This document shows, piece by piece, positions 27,698 to 35,779 of a stretch of 64,000 nucleotides of DNA (positions are counted from its first letter, which is position 1; each line of letters begins with the position of its first letter). Under the pieces are notes generated by a model that was given only the letters and a program-made list of their open reading frames with translations, did not search any database and was not told the origin of the DNA. This DNA is from Bradyrhizobium icense (lineage in GTDB: Bacteria; Pseudomonadota; Alphaproteobacteria; Rhizobiales; Xanthobacteraceae): positions 8,174,001 through 8,238,000 of the forward strand of contig NZ_CP016428.1 in assembly GCF_001693385.1 (NCBI RefSeq), read 5' to 3'. The position numbers and the translations under genes are program-made.

Positions 27698-27814
27698 CGT
27701 CATTGCGAGCGAAGCGAGCCAATCCATCTCTCCGCGGAAAGCTGGATTGCTTCGTCGCGGAGCCTGTCATCGGGCGCGCTTTCGCACGACCCGTTGGCTC
27801 CTTCGCCAATGACG
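27698..27814. repeat. palindromic repeat, CGTCATTGCGAG family, copy 1
   Basis: The left end CGTCATTGCGAGCGAAGCGA and the right end CGCCAATGACG are inverted, with internal AATCCATCTC / GCTGGATTGC and the tail CATCGGGCGCGC..CCGTTGGCTCC shared with the copy at 56397. It fills the gap before the ABC transporter gene. Confidence 0.88.
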
Positions 27815-27867
27815 GCGGAGGGAAGAGCCAGCAGGGAACCATCTGATTTTCCTGGCGTTGTCGGGCC

Positions 27868-29862
27868 ATGGCCAGATCCGATACCAAGGCAAAGCCACCC
27901 CGCAAAAAATCCAACGCGAAGAACACCCCTGAGTCCGAAGAAAAATCAGAGTTCGTCGACGTCACCGCCGAGGACGGAGATCGTGTCGAACCGCCGCCGC
28001 CGGAGGTCGTCGAGCCCGATCCGGAAATGTCTCCGGAAGAGACCGAGCAGGCTCGCAAGGATTATCTGCTGACGCGGTTCTGGATCAGCGCGCGCGGCTA
28101 TTGGGGCAGAGGCGGCGATCGGCTGGCTTGGCTGTTCTCGATCGGCCTGCTGCTCCTGATCGTCAGCCATGTCGCCTTTCAATACGGCATCAATGTCTGG
28201 AATCGCGCAATCTTCGACGCCATCGAAAAGCGCGATGCCGCCACCGTGTCTTATCTCGCTGCGGTATTCTTTCCGCTCGCCATCGGCAGCGTCTTGCTCG
28301 GCGTGGCGCAGGTGTTCGCCCGCATGGGCATCCAGCGCCGCTGGCGCGCCTGGCTGACGAACGCGGTGATATCGCGCTGGCTGGCCAACGGCCGCTACTA
28401 TCAACTCAACCTTGTCGGCGGCGATCATCAGAATCCGGAGTATCGCATCGCCGACGATTTGAGGATCGCCACCGACTCGCCGGTGGACTTCGTCGCCGGC
28501 GTAACGTCGGCATTTCTCTCGGCCGCCACCTTCATCGTCGTGCTCTGGACCATCGGCGGTGCGCTCACGATCCCGCTTGCGGGATCGACCATCACCATCC
28601 CCGGCTTCCTCGTGATCGCCGCGGTCGTCTATGCCACGATCGCCTCGGGCTCGATCACGGCGATCGGACGAAGCTTCGTGCAGGTGTCCGAAGACAAGAA
28701 CCAGGCCGAGGCCGAATATCGCTATGTCCTGACCCGCGTGCGCGAGAACGGCGAGAGCATCGCGCTGCTCGGCGGCGAAGAGGAGGAGCGCGGCGGCATC
28801 AACAAGACTTTTTCAAAAGTGCTGCGGCAATGGGCGCGGCTCGCCGGCCAGCACATGCGCACCACGTTTGTGTCGCAGGGATCGGGCCTGATCGCTCCCG
28901 TGGTTCCGCTATTGTTGTGCGCGCCCAAATATCTCGACGGCAGCATGACGCTTGGACAGGTGATGCAGGCGGCGTCCGCCTTTACCATCGTGCAAACCGC
29001 GTTCGGCTGGCTGGTCGACAATTATCCACGGCTTGCCGACTGGAATGCCTGTGCGCGCCGCATCGCTTCGCTGATGATGTCGCTCGACGGTCTGGAGCGC
29101 GCCGAACGTGGCGCTGGCATCGGACGCATCAAGCGCGGCGAGACCAAAGGTGACGCCATGCTGAGCCTCAACGATCTCTCGGTGTCACTCGACGATGGCA
29201 CCGCGGTGGTTGACGAAACCGAAGTTGTGATCGATCCCGGCGAGCGCGTGCTGGTGGCCGGGGATTCCGGCACCGGCAAGAGCACGCTGGTCCGCGCGCT
29301 GGCGGGGCTGTGGCCATGGGGCGGCGGCAGCGTCAATTTTCATCCCGATCGCCGACTCTTCATGCTGCCGCAGAAATCCTACATCCCCACGGGCACGCTG
29401 CGCCGCGCGATTACCTATCCCGGCGCTGCCGAGGACTGGCTCATCGAACAGATCTGCGACGCCCTGCACAAGGTCGGCCTCGATCACCTCAAGGACAAGA
29501 TTGAGGAAGAGGGACCGTGGGACCAGACGCTATCGGGCGGCGAAAAGCAGCGGCTGGCGTTTGCGCGGCTGTTGCTGCACAACCCCGACATCGTGGTGCT
29601 GGACGAGGCGACGTCGGCGCTTGACGAGAAGAGCCAGGACAAGATGATGGAGCTCGTCATCAAGGAACTGCCGAACGCCACCATCGTCAGCGTCGCCCAT
29701 CGCGCCGAACTGGAGGCGTTCCACAGCCGCAAGATCGTGCTGGAACGACGCAAGGGCGGCGCCAAGTTGGTCAGCGACGTCGACTTGATTCCGCGCAAGG
29801 GCAGACAGCGCCTGCTCGGCCGTTTCCTGCGCCATCGGAAAGCGGCGAAGAAGGCGGCGTGA
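27868..29862 (+). CDS. BacA-like ABC transporter, fused permease and ATPase
   Basis: A 664-residue protein. The first 60 residues are charged and probably cytoplasmic. A six-helix transmembrane domain of the SbmA/BacA and ABCD type (ABC_membrane_2) follows at about 85-390, with NPEYRIADDLRIATDS and the E-N-G-E-S-I-A-L-L-G-G-E-E region. The ATPase has Walker A GDSGTGKSTLV, signature LSGGEKQRLAFARLLLHNPD and Walker B IVVLDEATSALD. The layout matches BclA of Bradyrhizobium, which exports or imports peptides and protects against plant NCR peptides, but several paralogues exist, so this may be another one. Confidence 0.85.
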   Translation: MARSDTKAKPPRKKSNAKNTPESEEKSEFVDVTAEDGDRVEPPPPEVVEPDPEMSPEETEQARKDYLLTRFWISARGYWGRGGDRLAWLFSIGLLLLIVSHVAFQYGINVWNRAIFDAIEKRDAATVSYLAAVFFPLAIGSVLLGVAQVFARMGIQRRWRAWLTNAVISRWLANGRYYQLNLVGGDHQNPEYRIADDLRIATDSPVDFVAGVTSAFLSAATFIVVLWTIGGALTIPLAGSTITIPGFLVIAAVVYATIASGSITAIGRSFVQVSEDKNQAEAEYRYVLTRVRENGESIALLGGEEEERGGINKTFSKVLRQWARLAGQHMRTTFVSQGSGLIAPVVPLLLCAPKYLDGSMTLGQVMQAASAFTIVQTAFGWLVDNYPRLADWNACARRIASLMMSLDGLERAERGAGIGRIKRGETKGDAMLSLNDLSVSLDDGTAVVDETEVVIDPGERVLVAGDSGTGKSTLVRALAGLWPWGGGSVNFHPDRRLFMLPQKSYIPTGTLRRAITYPGAAEDWLIEQICDALHKVGLDHLKDKIEEEGPWDQTLSGGEKQRLAFARLLLHNPDIVVLDEATSALDEKSQDKMMELVIKELPNATIVSVAHRAELEAFHSRKIVLERRKGGAKLVSDVDLIPRKGRQRLLGRFLRHRKAAKKAA

Positions 29863-29878
29863 GACGACAAAAGATCCC

Positions 29879-29998
29879 CGTCGTCCCTGCGAACCGCAGG
29901 GACCCATAACCACCAGCCTTGATTATGCGGAGTATCAACTCCGACCGCCCCAAATCGCGAAGCCGCGGCGTATGGGCCCCTGCTTCGCAGGGGCGACG
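29879..29998. repeat. MITE-like inverted repeat, CCCTGCGNNCGCAGGG family, copy 3
   Basis: The left end CGTCGTCCCTGC..CGCAGGGACCC and the right end GGGCCCCTGCTTCGCAGGGG are inverted; ATAACCACCAGCCTTGATTA lies inside the left end. It starts 16 bases past the ABC transporter stop and ends just before the FkbM gene. Confidence 0.88.
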
Positions 29999-30028
29999 GT
30001 GTCGTTGGAGTTGGCCGCAAAACCGGCT

Positions 30029-30889
30029 ATGCATGCGCCGCTTCTGCCCGAGGACCTCTGTTTGACGCCCGACAACGATCCGTCTCCCGCGCCGTTCGGC
30101 GCATTCGCCCCGAATGCCGCACAGGCCGCCATTATCTCGCTCGCCCACCGCTCGCGGCTGAAACGCGGTGCATTCCGGCCTATGCTGTCGCGGCTGGTAA
30201 ATCTGCTCCGCGCAGGGCCCGTCGACGTGCAATACCAGGGCGCCTCGTTCCGCTTCTATCATCAGGCCAGCGCCACCGAGCGCGGCGCGCTGTTCAATCC
30301 CGACTACAATCTCGAAGAACTGAATTTTCTGCGCGCGCATGTGCCCGCCGGCGGCGTGTTCGTCGATGTCGGCGCCAATGTCGGTACCTATGCGCTTGCG
30401 CTGGCGCGCCATGTCGGCGCCGGCGGCAAGGTGATCGCAATCGAGCCGCACCCGGTCACCCATGCGCGGCTTTCCTTCAACAATGCCGCCTCCGGCTGCA
30501 GGCAGGTGCGGCTGGTCGCGGCCGCCGCCGGTCCCGCCGATGGCGAGTTGATGATCGAGACCGATGGCGACAATCTCGGCGCCAGCCACATCGTGTCGGG
30601 CGCGGCCTCCGGCAAGGCGATCAAGGTGCCGTCCCTGCGGCTGCAGCGCATCCTCGAAGAAGGAGGCGTCTCGCACGTCGATGCGCTCAAGATCGACGTC
30701 GAAGGGTTTGAGGATCGCGTGCTGACCGGCTTCTTCGCCGACGCACCGCAGGCCTTGTGGCCCTGCGCGATCGTGATCGAGCATCTGTCGAAACACGAAT
30801 GGCAGCAGGACTGCATCGCCGACATGCGGGCGCGGGGTTATGCCGAGACCGGCAAGACCCGCAGCAACACGTTATTGGCGCGAGGCTGA
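30029..30889 (+). CDS. FkbM family methyltransferase
   Basis: About 286 residues. The SAM-binding motif I FVDVGANVGTYALALARH is at about 111-128 and KIDVEGFEDRVL, characteristic of FkbM, at about 213-225. It probably methylates a sugar hydroxyl in a surface polysaccharide. The frame is open upstream through the repeat; I chose the ATG at 30029 because upstream codons lie in repeat DNA, but no strong ribosome site supports it. Confidence 0.85.
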   Translation: MHAPLLPEDLCLTPDNDPSPAPFGAFAPNAAQAAIISLAHRSRLKRGAFRPMLSRLVNLLRAGPVDVQYQGASFRFYHQASATERGALFNPDYNLEELNFLRAHVPAGGVFVDVGANVGTYALALARHVGAGGKVIAIEPHPVTHARLSFNNAASGCRQVRLVAAAAGPADGELMIETDGDNLGASHIVSGAASGKAIKVPSLRLQRILEEGGVSHVDALKIDVEGFEDRVLTGFFADAPQALWPCAIVIEHLSKHEWQQDCIADMRARGYAETGKTRSNTLLARG

Positions 30890-30931
30890 ATTTGCGTTGC
30901 GAACCCATCTCTCAAACCGCAGGAGAGTTTC

Positions 30932-31318
30932 ATGATCGACCACGTCGGATTTCCGGTTTCGGATTATGAACGCTCCAAGGCCTTCTATCTGAAAGCCCTG
31001 GCGCCGCTCGACTACACCCTCGTGATGGAAGTCACGCAGGAGCAACACAGCCACGAACCCGCCGCCGGTTTCGGCGCCAACGGAAAGCCCGACTTCTGGA
31101 TCGGCGGCGAGGGCGGGTTGGACAAGCCGCTGCATGTCGCGATCGTGGCAAAGGATCGCGCCACGGTTGACGCCTTCTACAAGGCGGCGATGGCCGCGGG
31201 CGGACGCGATAACGGGCCGCCCGGGATCCGCGCGATCTATCATCCGAATTATTATGGCGCGTTCGTGCTGGATCCTGATGGCCACAACATCGAGGCCGTC
31301 TGCCACGCACCCGACTAA
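30932..31318 (+). CDS. VOC family (glyoxalase/bleomycin-resistance fold) protein
   Basis: A 128-residue protein. His4 (MIDHVGFPVSD), a second His in LHVAIVAKDR and a Glu near the end (GHNIEAVCH) are the usual metal ligands of the vicinal-oxygen-chelate fold. One betaalphabetabetabeta pair covers the whole chain, so it acts as a dimer. Substrate unknown. AGGAG lies ten bases before the ATG. Confidence 0.92.
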   Translation: MIDHVGFPVSDYERSKAFYLKALAPLDYTLVMEVTQEQHSHEPAAGFGANGKPDFWIGGEGGLDKPLHVAIVAKDRATVDAFYKAAMAAGGRDNGPPGIRAIYHPNYYGAFVLDPDGHNIEAVCHAPD

Positions 31319-31409
31319 CCGGGCTCCATCGGTTCCATTATTGGATCGCGCGGGAACTTGCGGCCGCCATCGCCGTTGTCGCTCCCGGAACTGTAGCCCC
31401 GGAGATGTG

Positions 31410-31640
31410 ATGCCGACTGAACCGCCGGAAGTGCCACCGGCGACACCGGGACAACCGACCGAGCCGCCGCGCGAAGAGCCGCCGGGCCGTCCGCGTCCGG
31501 AAGTGCCGCCACCGGTACGCGAGCCGGGCCAGCCACCGCAGCCGCGGGAATTGCCGGGCAAGATGCCAGACGAGCTACCGGTGCGCGGGCCGAATGGCCC
31601 GCGAACGCCTAACCCAGCCACCGATCCGGGGACCGAATGA
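31410..31640 (+). CDS. small proline-rich protein
   Basis: A 76-residue protein, about 40 percent Pro with Glu, Arg and Gly, in phrases such as PTEPPEVPPATPG and EVPPPVREPGQPPQP. No signal peptide or membrane segment. I call it because GGAG lies five bases before the ATG and the frame is closed and compact; it would be disordered. It lies just upstream of another Pro-rich gene (31837). A chance Pro-rich frame in GC-rich DNA remains possible. Confidence 0.55.
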   Translation: MPTEPPEVPPATPGQPTEPPREEPPGRPRPEVPPPVREPGQPPQPRELPGKMPDELPVRGPNGPRTPNPATDPGTE

Positions 31641-31836
31641 AACAAACTTTGAAAGCACCGTCTGAACGCTCAATGAATGAGGGTGCATGCAACCCCTTGC
31701 TTTCATGAAATAAAAAGCTAGGGGCGATTTGTAAGCCGCCACAATCCGGCCTAATGATGAGCGGCTGATCGACCAACTGATACCTCAATACAGCACTTCC
31801 GTTACTGCCAGGCCTTTTCCGGGAACCAAGGACATC

Positions 31837-33900
31837 ATGACAAATCTTCGCATCGTGCTGCTTGCCACAACTGCTTTGACAGTGACGCAGCTCGCGATCT
31901 CCGCATCGCAGGCGCAGACCGCTCCGCTAGTCGTGGCGCAAGCCAAGGAAGAGGAAGGCAGAGGCAAGGGACAGCAGCCGCCGCCGAAGGGCGCACCGCC
32001 GCCGGCCGCTGCCCCCAGCCGACCGACGCCTACTCCACCGCCTCCCGCCGCGGCGCCGCCGCCGCGCCCGACGCCTCCGTCACCGCCTCCGGCGGCTGCC
32101 CCACCGCCACGCCAGGCACCGCCGCCCCCGCCGCCGGCGGCAGCTCCGCCACCACGCCCGACCCCGCCGCCGCCTCCCCCGGCAGCCGCTCCGCCGCGTC
32201 CAACACCGCCTCCGCCGCCGCCTCCTGCGGCCGCACCCGCACGTCCGACTCCGACACCGCCACCTCCTGCGGCGGCGCCTGCGCGTCCGACCCCACCGCC
32301 GCCTCCGCCGCCGGCGGCAGCTCCCGCTGCGCCGAAACAGCCGGCGGCACCCACGCCGACGCCTCCACCGCCTTCCGCTCAGAAGGGGACGCCGTCTCCC
32401 GTGCCGCCACCCCCGCCGTCCGGTGCAAGGCAACCGCCGGCGCCGACTGCCACGCCGGCTCCAGCCGCGTCGCCGACGACCGCTCCATCGCCCGGCACGG
32501 CCACGCCACCAGCGCGTCCCGGCGCGCCGCCCGCGACGCCACCAGCCGCGGGTACTCCGACGACGCCTCCGGCTGCGGGCGCTCCGACGGCCGCGCCAAC
32601 TACACCGCAGGGACGCCCCGGCACACCGCCTCCGGCCGCGGGTGCGCCAACGCCGGCGCCAACACCACCAACGGCCCGCCCCGGCGCGCCGGCTCCCGGA
32701 GCCCCCGCTGGAATGGCGCCGACACCTGCGCCGACGGCGCCCCCGGCCGCTGGCACTCCGGCTGCGCCGGGCACCACGACAGCTCCCGCGGCGCCAACTG
32801 CCGTGCCCGGTGCTCCGGCCGCCACGCCGCCGGCCGGCCGGGTCCAGAACGCGCCGCCGACCGTCGCGCCGGCCTTCCAGCGTGCGCCTCAGGTCACAGC
32901 ACCATTGCCGGCACCTCCCCCGACTCAAGAGGGGCTCAGGGTGATCGCCCCGGGTACTCAGGCTACGGGGCCGCAGCGCCTTGACGACTTCCGCGGCCAG
33001 CGCCGCGAGGTTCAGCAAGGCGGCCGCACGGTCATCACCGAGCCCGGACGAATCATCGTTCGCGATCCCGGCGGACAGGCATATGTCCGTCACAACGAGG
33101 TCGAGCGCTTCCGCTACGGCGCACGCGACATCCAGACCCGGACCGTCGGCGGCGAGACGCGTACGGTCGTCATCAGGCCCGACGGCACCCAGGTCATCAC
33201 CGTGATGGGCCGCGACGGCCAGTTGCTGCGCCGTATCCGCCGCGATGAGCGGGGCCGCGAGATCATCATCATCGACAACAGCTACCGCGATCCCCGCGCG
33301 GTCGGCGGCTTCTTCGTCGCGCTGCCGCCGCCGACGGTCCGGATCCCCTACAACCGCTACATCGTCGACGCTCAGGAAGCAGAGCCGGAGGTGATCTACG
33401 ACACCTTGATGGCCCCGCCGGTGGACCGGATCGAACGGCGTTACACGCTGGACGAAATCCGTTACAGCCCGACCGTGCGGCAGCGCATGCCGAGCATCGA
33501 CGTCAACACCATCAACTTCGAAACCGGGTCGTGGGAAATTCCGCCCGATCAGGCGGCGAAGCTGCAGGTGATCGCCGACGGCCTCAACCGCGCAATCCAG
33601 CAAAACCCGCGCGCGGTATTCCTGATCGAGGGCCACACCGATGCGGTCGGAAACGACGTCGACAATCTGTCGCTGTCGGATCGCCGCGCGGAATCCGCAG
33701 CCACTCTGCTGACGCAGCACTTCAACGTGCCGGCGGAAAACCTGACCTCGCAGGGCTATGGCGAGCAGTACCTGAAGGAGCAGACCGACGGGCCGAGCCC
33801 GATCAACCGGCGCGTCACCATCCGCAACATTACGCCGCTGCTCAACGGCGGGCAGGCCTCGCTGCCGCCGCCTCCGCCCGGCACAGCCCCGCCGCGCTGA
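31837..33900 (+). CDS. OmpA family protein with a very long Pro/Ala stalk
   Basis: A 687-residue exported protein. Signal peptide 1-24 (ending S-Q-A-Q). Residues 46-365 are nearly all Pro, Ala, Thr and Gly in near-repeats of PPPPPAAAPPPRPTP. A basic beta-rich segment follows (about 375-545). The C-terminal OmpA/MotB-like peptidoglycan domain is at about 552-675, with IEGHTDAVGNDVDNLSLSDR and N-R-R-V. It probably ties the outer membrane or envelope to peptidoglycan, the stalk acting as spacer. The low-complexity DNA (31972-32930) is prone to slippage and misassembly. A strong terminator follows. Confidence 0.88.
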   Translation: MTNLRIVLLATTALTVTQLAISASQAQTAPLVVAQAKEEEGRGKGQQPPPKGAPPPAAAPSRPTPTPPPPAAAPPPRPTPPSPPPAAAPPPRQAPPPPPPAAAPPPRPTPPPPPPAAAPPRPTPPPPPPPAAAPARPTPTPPPPAAAPARPTPPPPPPPAAAPAAPKQPAAPTPTPPPPSAQKGTPSPVPPPPPSGARQPPAPTATPAPAASPTTAPSPGTATPPARPGAPPATPPAAGTPTTPPAAGAPTAAPTTPQGRPGTPPPAAGAPTPAPTPPTARPGAPAPGAPAGMAPTPAPTAPPAAGTPAAPGTTTAPAAPTAVPGAPAATPPAGRVQNAPPTVAPAFQRAPQVTAPLPAPPPTQEGLRVIAPGTQATGPQRLDDFRGQRREVQQGGRTVITEPGRIIVRDPGGQAYVRHNEVERFRYGARDIQTRTVGGETRTVVIRPDGTQVITVMGRDGQLLRRIRRDERGREIIIIDNSYRDPRAVGGFFVALPPPTVRIPYNRYIVDAQEAEPEVIYDTLMAPPVDRIERRYTLDEIRYSPTVRQRMPSIDVNTINFETGSWEIPPDQAAKLQVIADGLNRAIQQNPRAVFLIEGHTDAVGNDVDNLSLSDRRAESAATLLTQHFNVPAENLTSQGYGEQYLKEQTDGPSPINRRVTIRNITPLLNGGQASLPPPPPGTAPPR

Positions 33901-33920
33901 ACTGACGGTCGATCAGAATG

Positions 33921-33950
33921 AAAATGGCCGGGAGCAATCCCGGCCATTTT
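33921..33950. terminator. bidirectional rho-independent terminator
   Basis: AAAATGGCCGGGA, loop GCAA, TCCCGGCCATTTT: a perfect 13-base stem with A-run on one side and T-run on the other. It is in the 56-base gap between the converging OmpA-family and homocysteine methyltransferase genes and can serve both. Confidence 0.92.
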
Positions 33951-33956
33951 GTTGCC

Positions 33957-34913
33957 TTACGCGCTGAGTGCCCGCGGGGGCTCGCACGCCTCGCAAATGG
34001 CGGCGGCGTGCCGGTGATCGGTGCCGCAGCAGCCGCCGAGAATCCGCATCGTCGGAAACGCGTTCCTGAGCGCAACATAACGCCGCCCGAGATCGGCCGG
34101 ATCACCCGCATCGAGCGTTTCGGATTCGTCGAGTTCGGCATGGCTTTTCGTCGAGGCATTGGCCCTGATGCCATGGATACGTTCCGTCCAGGCTTCGCCC
34201 GCCTTCAAGGCGTCTTCGAAATGCGTTGGATGCGCACAGTTGATCAGGAAGTATTCGGGCGCACCATCGGTTTCGCGATCCACGGCCTCGATCGCTTCAC
34301 GTAGCGTTTCTCCCTTCACCAGGCGGCCATTGGTCTCCACGGTGAACGAGATGGCTGCAGGTATCCCCAGCGATTTCGCGGCGCGCGCGATGCCGATCGC
34401 TTCATTGATGCTGGCAAGCGTAAAGGCGGTGACCATGTCGGCGCCGCCCTCGACAAAGGCTGCGATCTGCGCCCGATGATAGGCCTCGGCTTCCACAGCA
34501 TCCATGTTGCCCGCCTTGTACCCGTCGCCGCGCGGTCCGATGGCGCCGCTGATGACGCAGGGCGCGCCGGGTCGATCCCAGCCCGAGCGCAATTCTTTGA
34601 GAAATTCAATCGAACGGACGTTGATCGCCTTGAGCGCAGACGCGTCATACCCGAGCTTCGCACCCCAATCCGGATTGGCGCGCCATGTCGGACTGTCGAG
34701 CACAAAGCCCGTGCCATGGTCACGCGCGACCTCCAGATAGGCGGAGTAATACTGCTTCAGCTTCTCCCGTCCTTCGGCACTGTCGAGCAGCACAAAGGCG
34801 GCAAAGTGCGGCAGATCCACGCCTTCGTGAAAGATCAGCGTGGTTTCCATCCCGCCATCGGTCAGGAAAATGCCGCCGCGGCGCTGCGGCAGGGCATGTC
34901 GGTACTTGGCCAT
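33957..34913 (-). CDS. homocysteine S-methyltransferase family protein
   Basis: A 318-residue TIM-barrel protein. Zinc-binding Cys residues are in I-N-C-A-H-P (one) and GGCCGTDHRH (two), as in MmuM and the homocysteine-binding domain of MetH. It opens with L-T-D-G-G-M-E-T. It should transfer a methyl group, probably from S-methylmethionine or a betaine-type donor, to homocysteine. I chose the ATG at 34913, which has GGAGA upstream; an ATG nine codons earlier is also in frame. It is divergent from the TetR gene at 35116. Confidence 0.9.
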   Translation of the reverse strand: MAKYRHALPQRRGGIFLTDGGMETTLIFHEGVDLPHFAAFVLLDSAEGREKLKQYYSAYLEVARDHGTGFVLDSPTWRANPDWGAKLGYDASALKAINVRSIEFLKELRSGWDRPGAPCVISGAIGPRGDGYKAGNMDAVEAEAYHRAQIAAFVEGGADMVTAFTLASINEAIGIARAAKSLGIPAAISFTVETNGRLVKGETLREAIEAVDRETDGAPEYFLINCAHPTHFEDALKAGEAWTERIHGIRANASTKSHAELDESETLDAGDPADLGRRYVALRNAFPTMRILGGCCGTDHRHAAAICEACEPPRALSA

Positions 34914-35115
34914 TTCAATTTCTCCGCGAATTGAGGACATCGATACGTCTCGGCAGCATTGGCTTGGTCCGGCGATGTTGGTGCCTCATAGTGTCGCGGC
35001 GGCCTAGGCGGCTCATGGTGCGGATGAACCAGAAGCCGCAAATTGATACGAAATCAGATGGTTATAGGATTGGTCGGCAGCCCGCTTGCGCTGACTGCCA
35101 CGGAGAAACCGCACC

Positions 35116-35757
35116 ATGGGTACAGTTCTGGAACCCCGGATGAGCAAGGGCGAAGCGACGCGTGAGCGGATTCTCGAAATCGCGGAGGCGGCCGTTCTCG
35201 CCAAGGGATTTGGCGCCACCTCGATCGAGGAAGTGATTGTCGAGGCAGGCCTCACCAAGAGCGGCTTCTTCTATCACTTCAAGGATAAGAACGCGCTCGC
35301 CCGCGAAATGCTCCGCAGATATGTCGCGACCAACGATCGGCTCTTCGATGATATTTTCGCACGCGGTCGCCAGCTTTCCGACGATCCGCTGCAGGCGTTC
35401 CTGATTTCGCTGAAGCTGCTGGCCGAAACGATGGCCGATCTGCCGAACGGCCATCCCGGCTGCCTGATCGCCAGCATCTGCTATCAGGAACGGCTGTTCG
35501 ATCGTGAGATCCGCGATCTCACCGCGCAATCCGTACGAGACTGGAATGCGCGCTTCCGCACGATCCTCGACGGCATCGCGTCGGTTTATCCTCCGAGGGA
35601 GCCGGTCGATCTCGACGATGTCGCCGATATGCTGTCCTGCATCGTCGACGGCGCCATCATCATGTCCAAGACGCTGAACGATCCGAGCCGCCTCGAACGG
35701 CAGATCATGACCTTTCGAAGCTGCGTCAAACTGATGTTTGCACCGCCGCTCTCCTGA
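35116..35757 (+). CDS. TetR family transcriptional regulator
   Basis: A 213-residue protein. The N-terminal helix-turn-helix covers about 12-58 (T-R-E-R-I-L-E-I-A through GLTKSGFFYHFKDKNAL). The ligand-binding helices follow, with a C-terminal domain of the TetR_C type. It may control itself and the divergent homocysteine methyltransferase; a short TGAT-N5-ATCA inverted repeat at 35044-35056 lies between them, near a TATAGGAT sequence, but I cannot show it is an operator. Confidence 0.9.
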   Translation: MGTVLEPRMSKGEATRERILEIAEAAVLAKGFGATSIEEVIVEAGLTKSGFFYHFKDKNALAREMLRRYVATNDRLFDDIFARGRQLSDDPLQAFLISLKLLAETMADLPNGHPGCLIASICYQERLFDREIRDLTAQSVRDWNARFRTILDGIASVYPPREPVDLDDVADMLSCIVDGAIIMSKTLNDPSRLERQIMTFRSCVKLMFAPPLS

Positions 35758-35779
35758 CGCGAGGACGTCGCTCGCGAAA

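Noticed and set aside
32080..33720. A 546-codon frame on the minus strand opposite the OmpA-family gene.
   Set aside because: It is the mirror of the Pro/Ala-rich repeats, giving only Arg/Gly-rich sequence with no domain, while the plus frame has a signal peptide and an OmpA domain.
34914..35115. SAM-type riboswitch upstream of the homocysteine methyltransferase.
   Set aside because: I looked for the paired stems of SAM-I and SAM-II and found none. Only a short TGAT-N5-ATCA inverted repeat is present.
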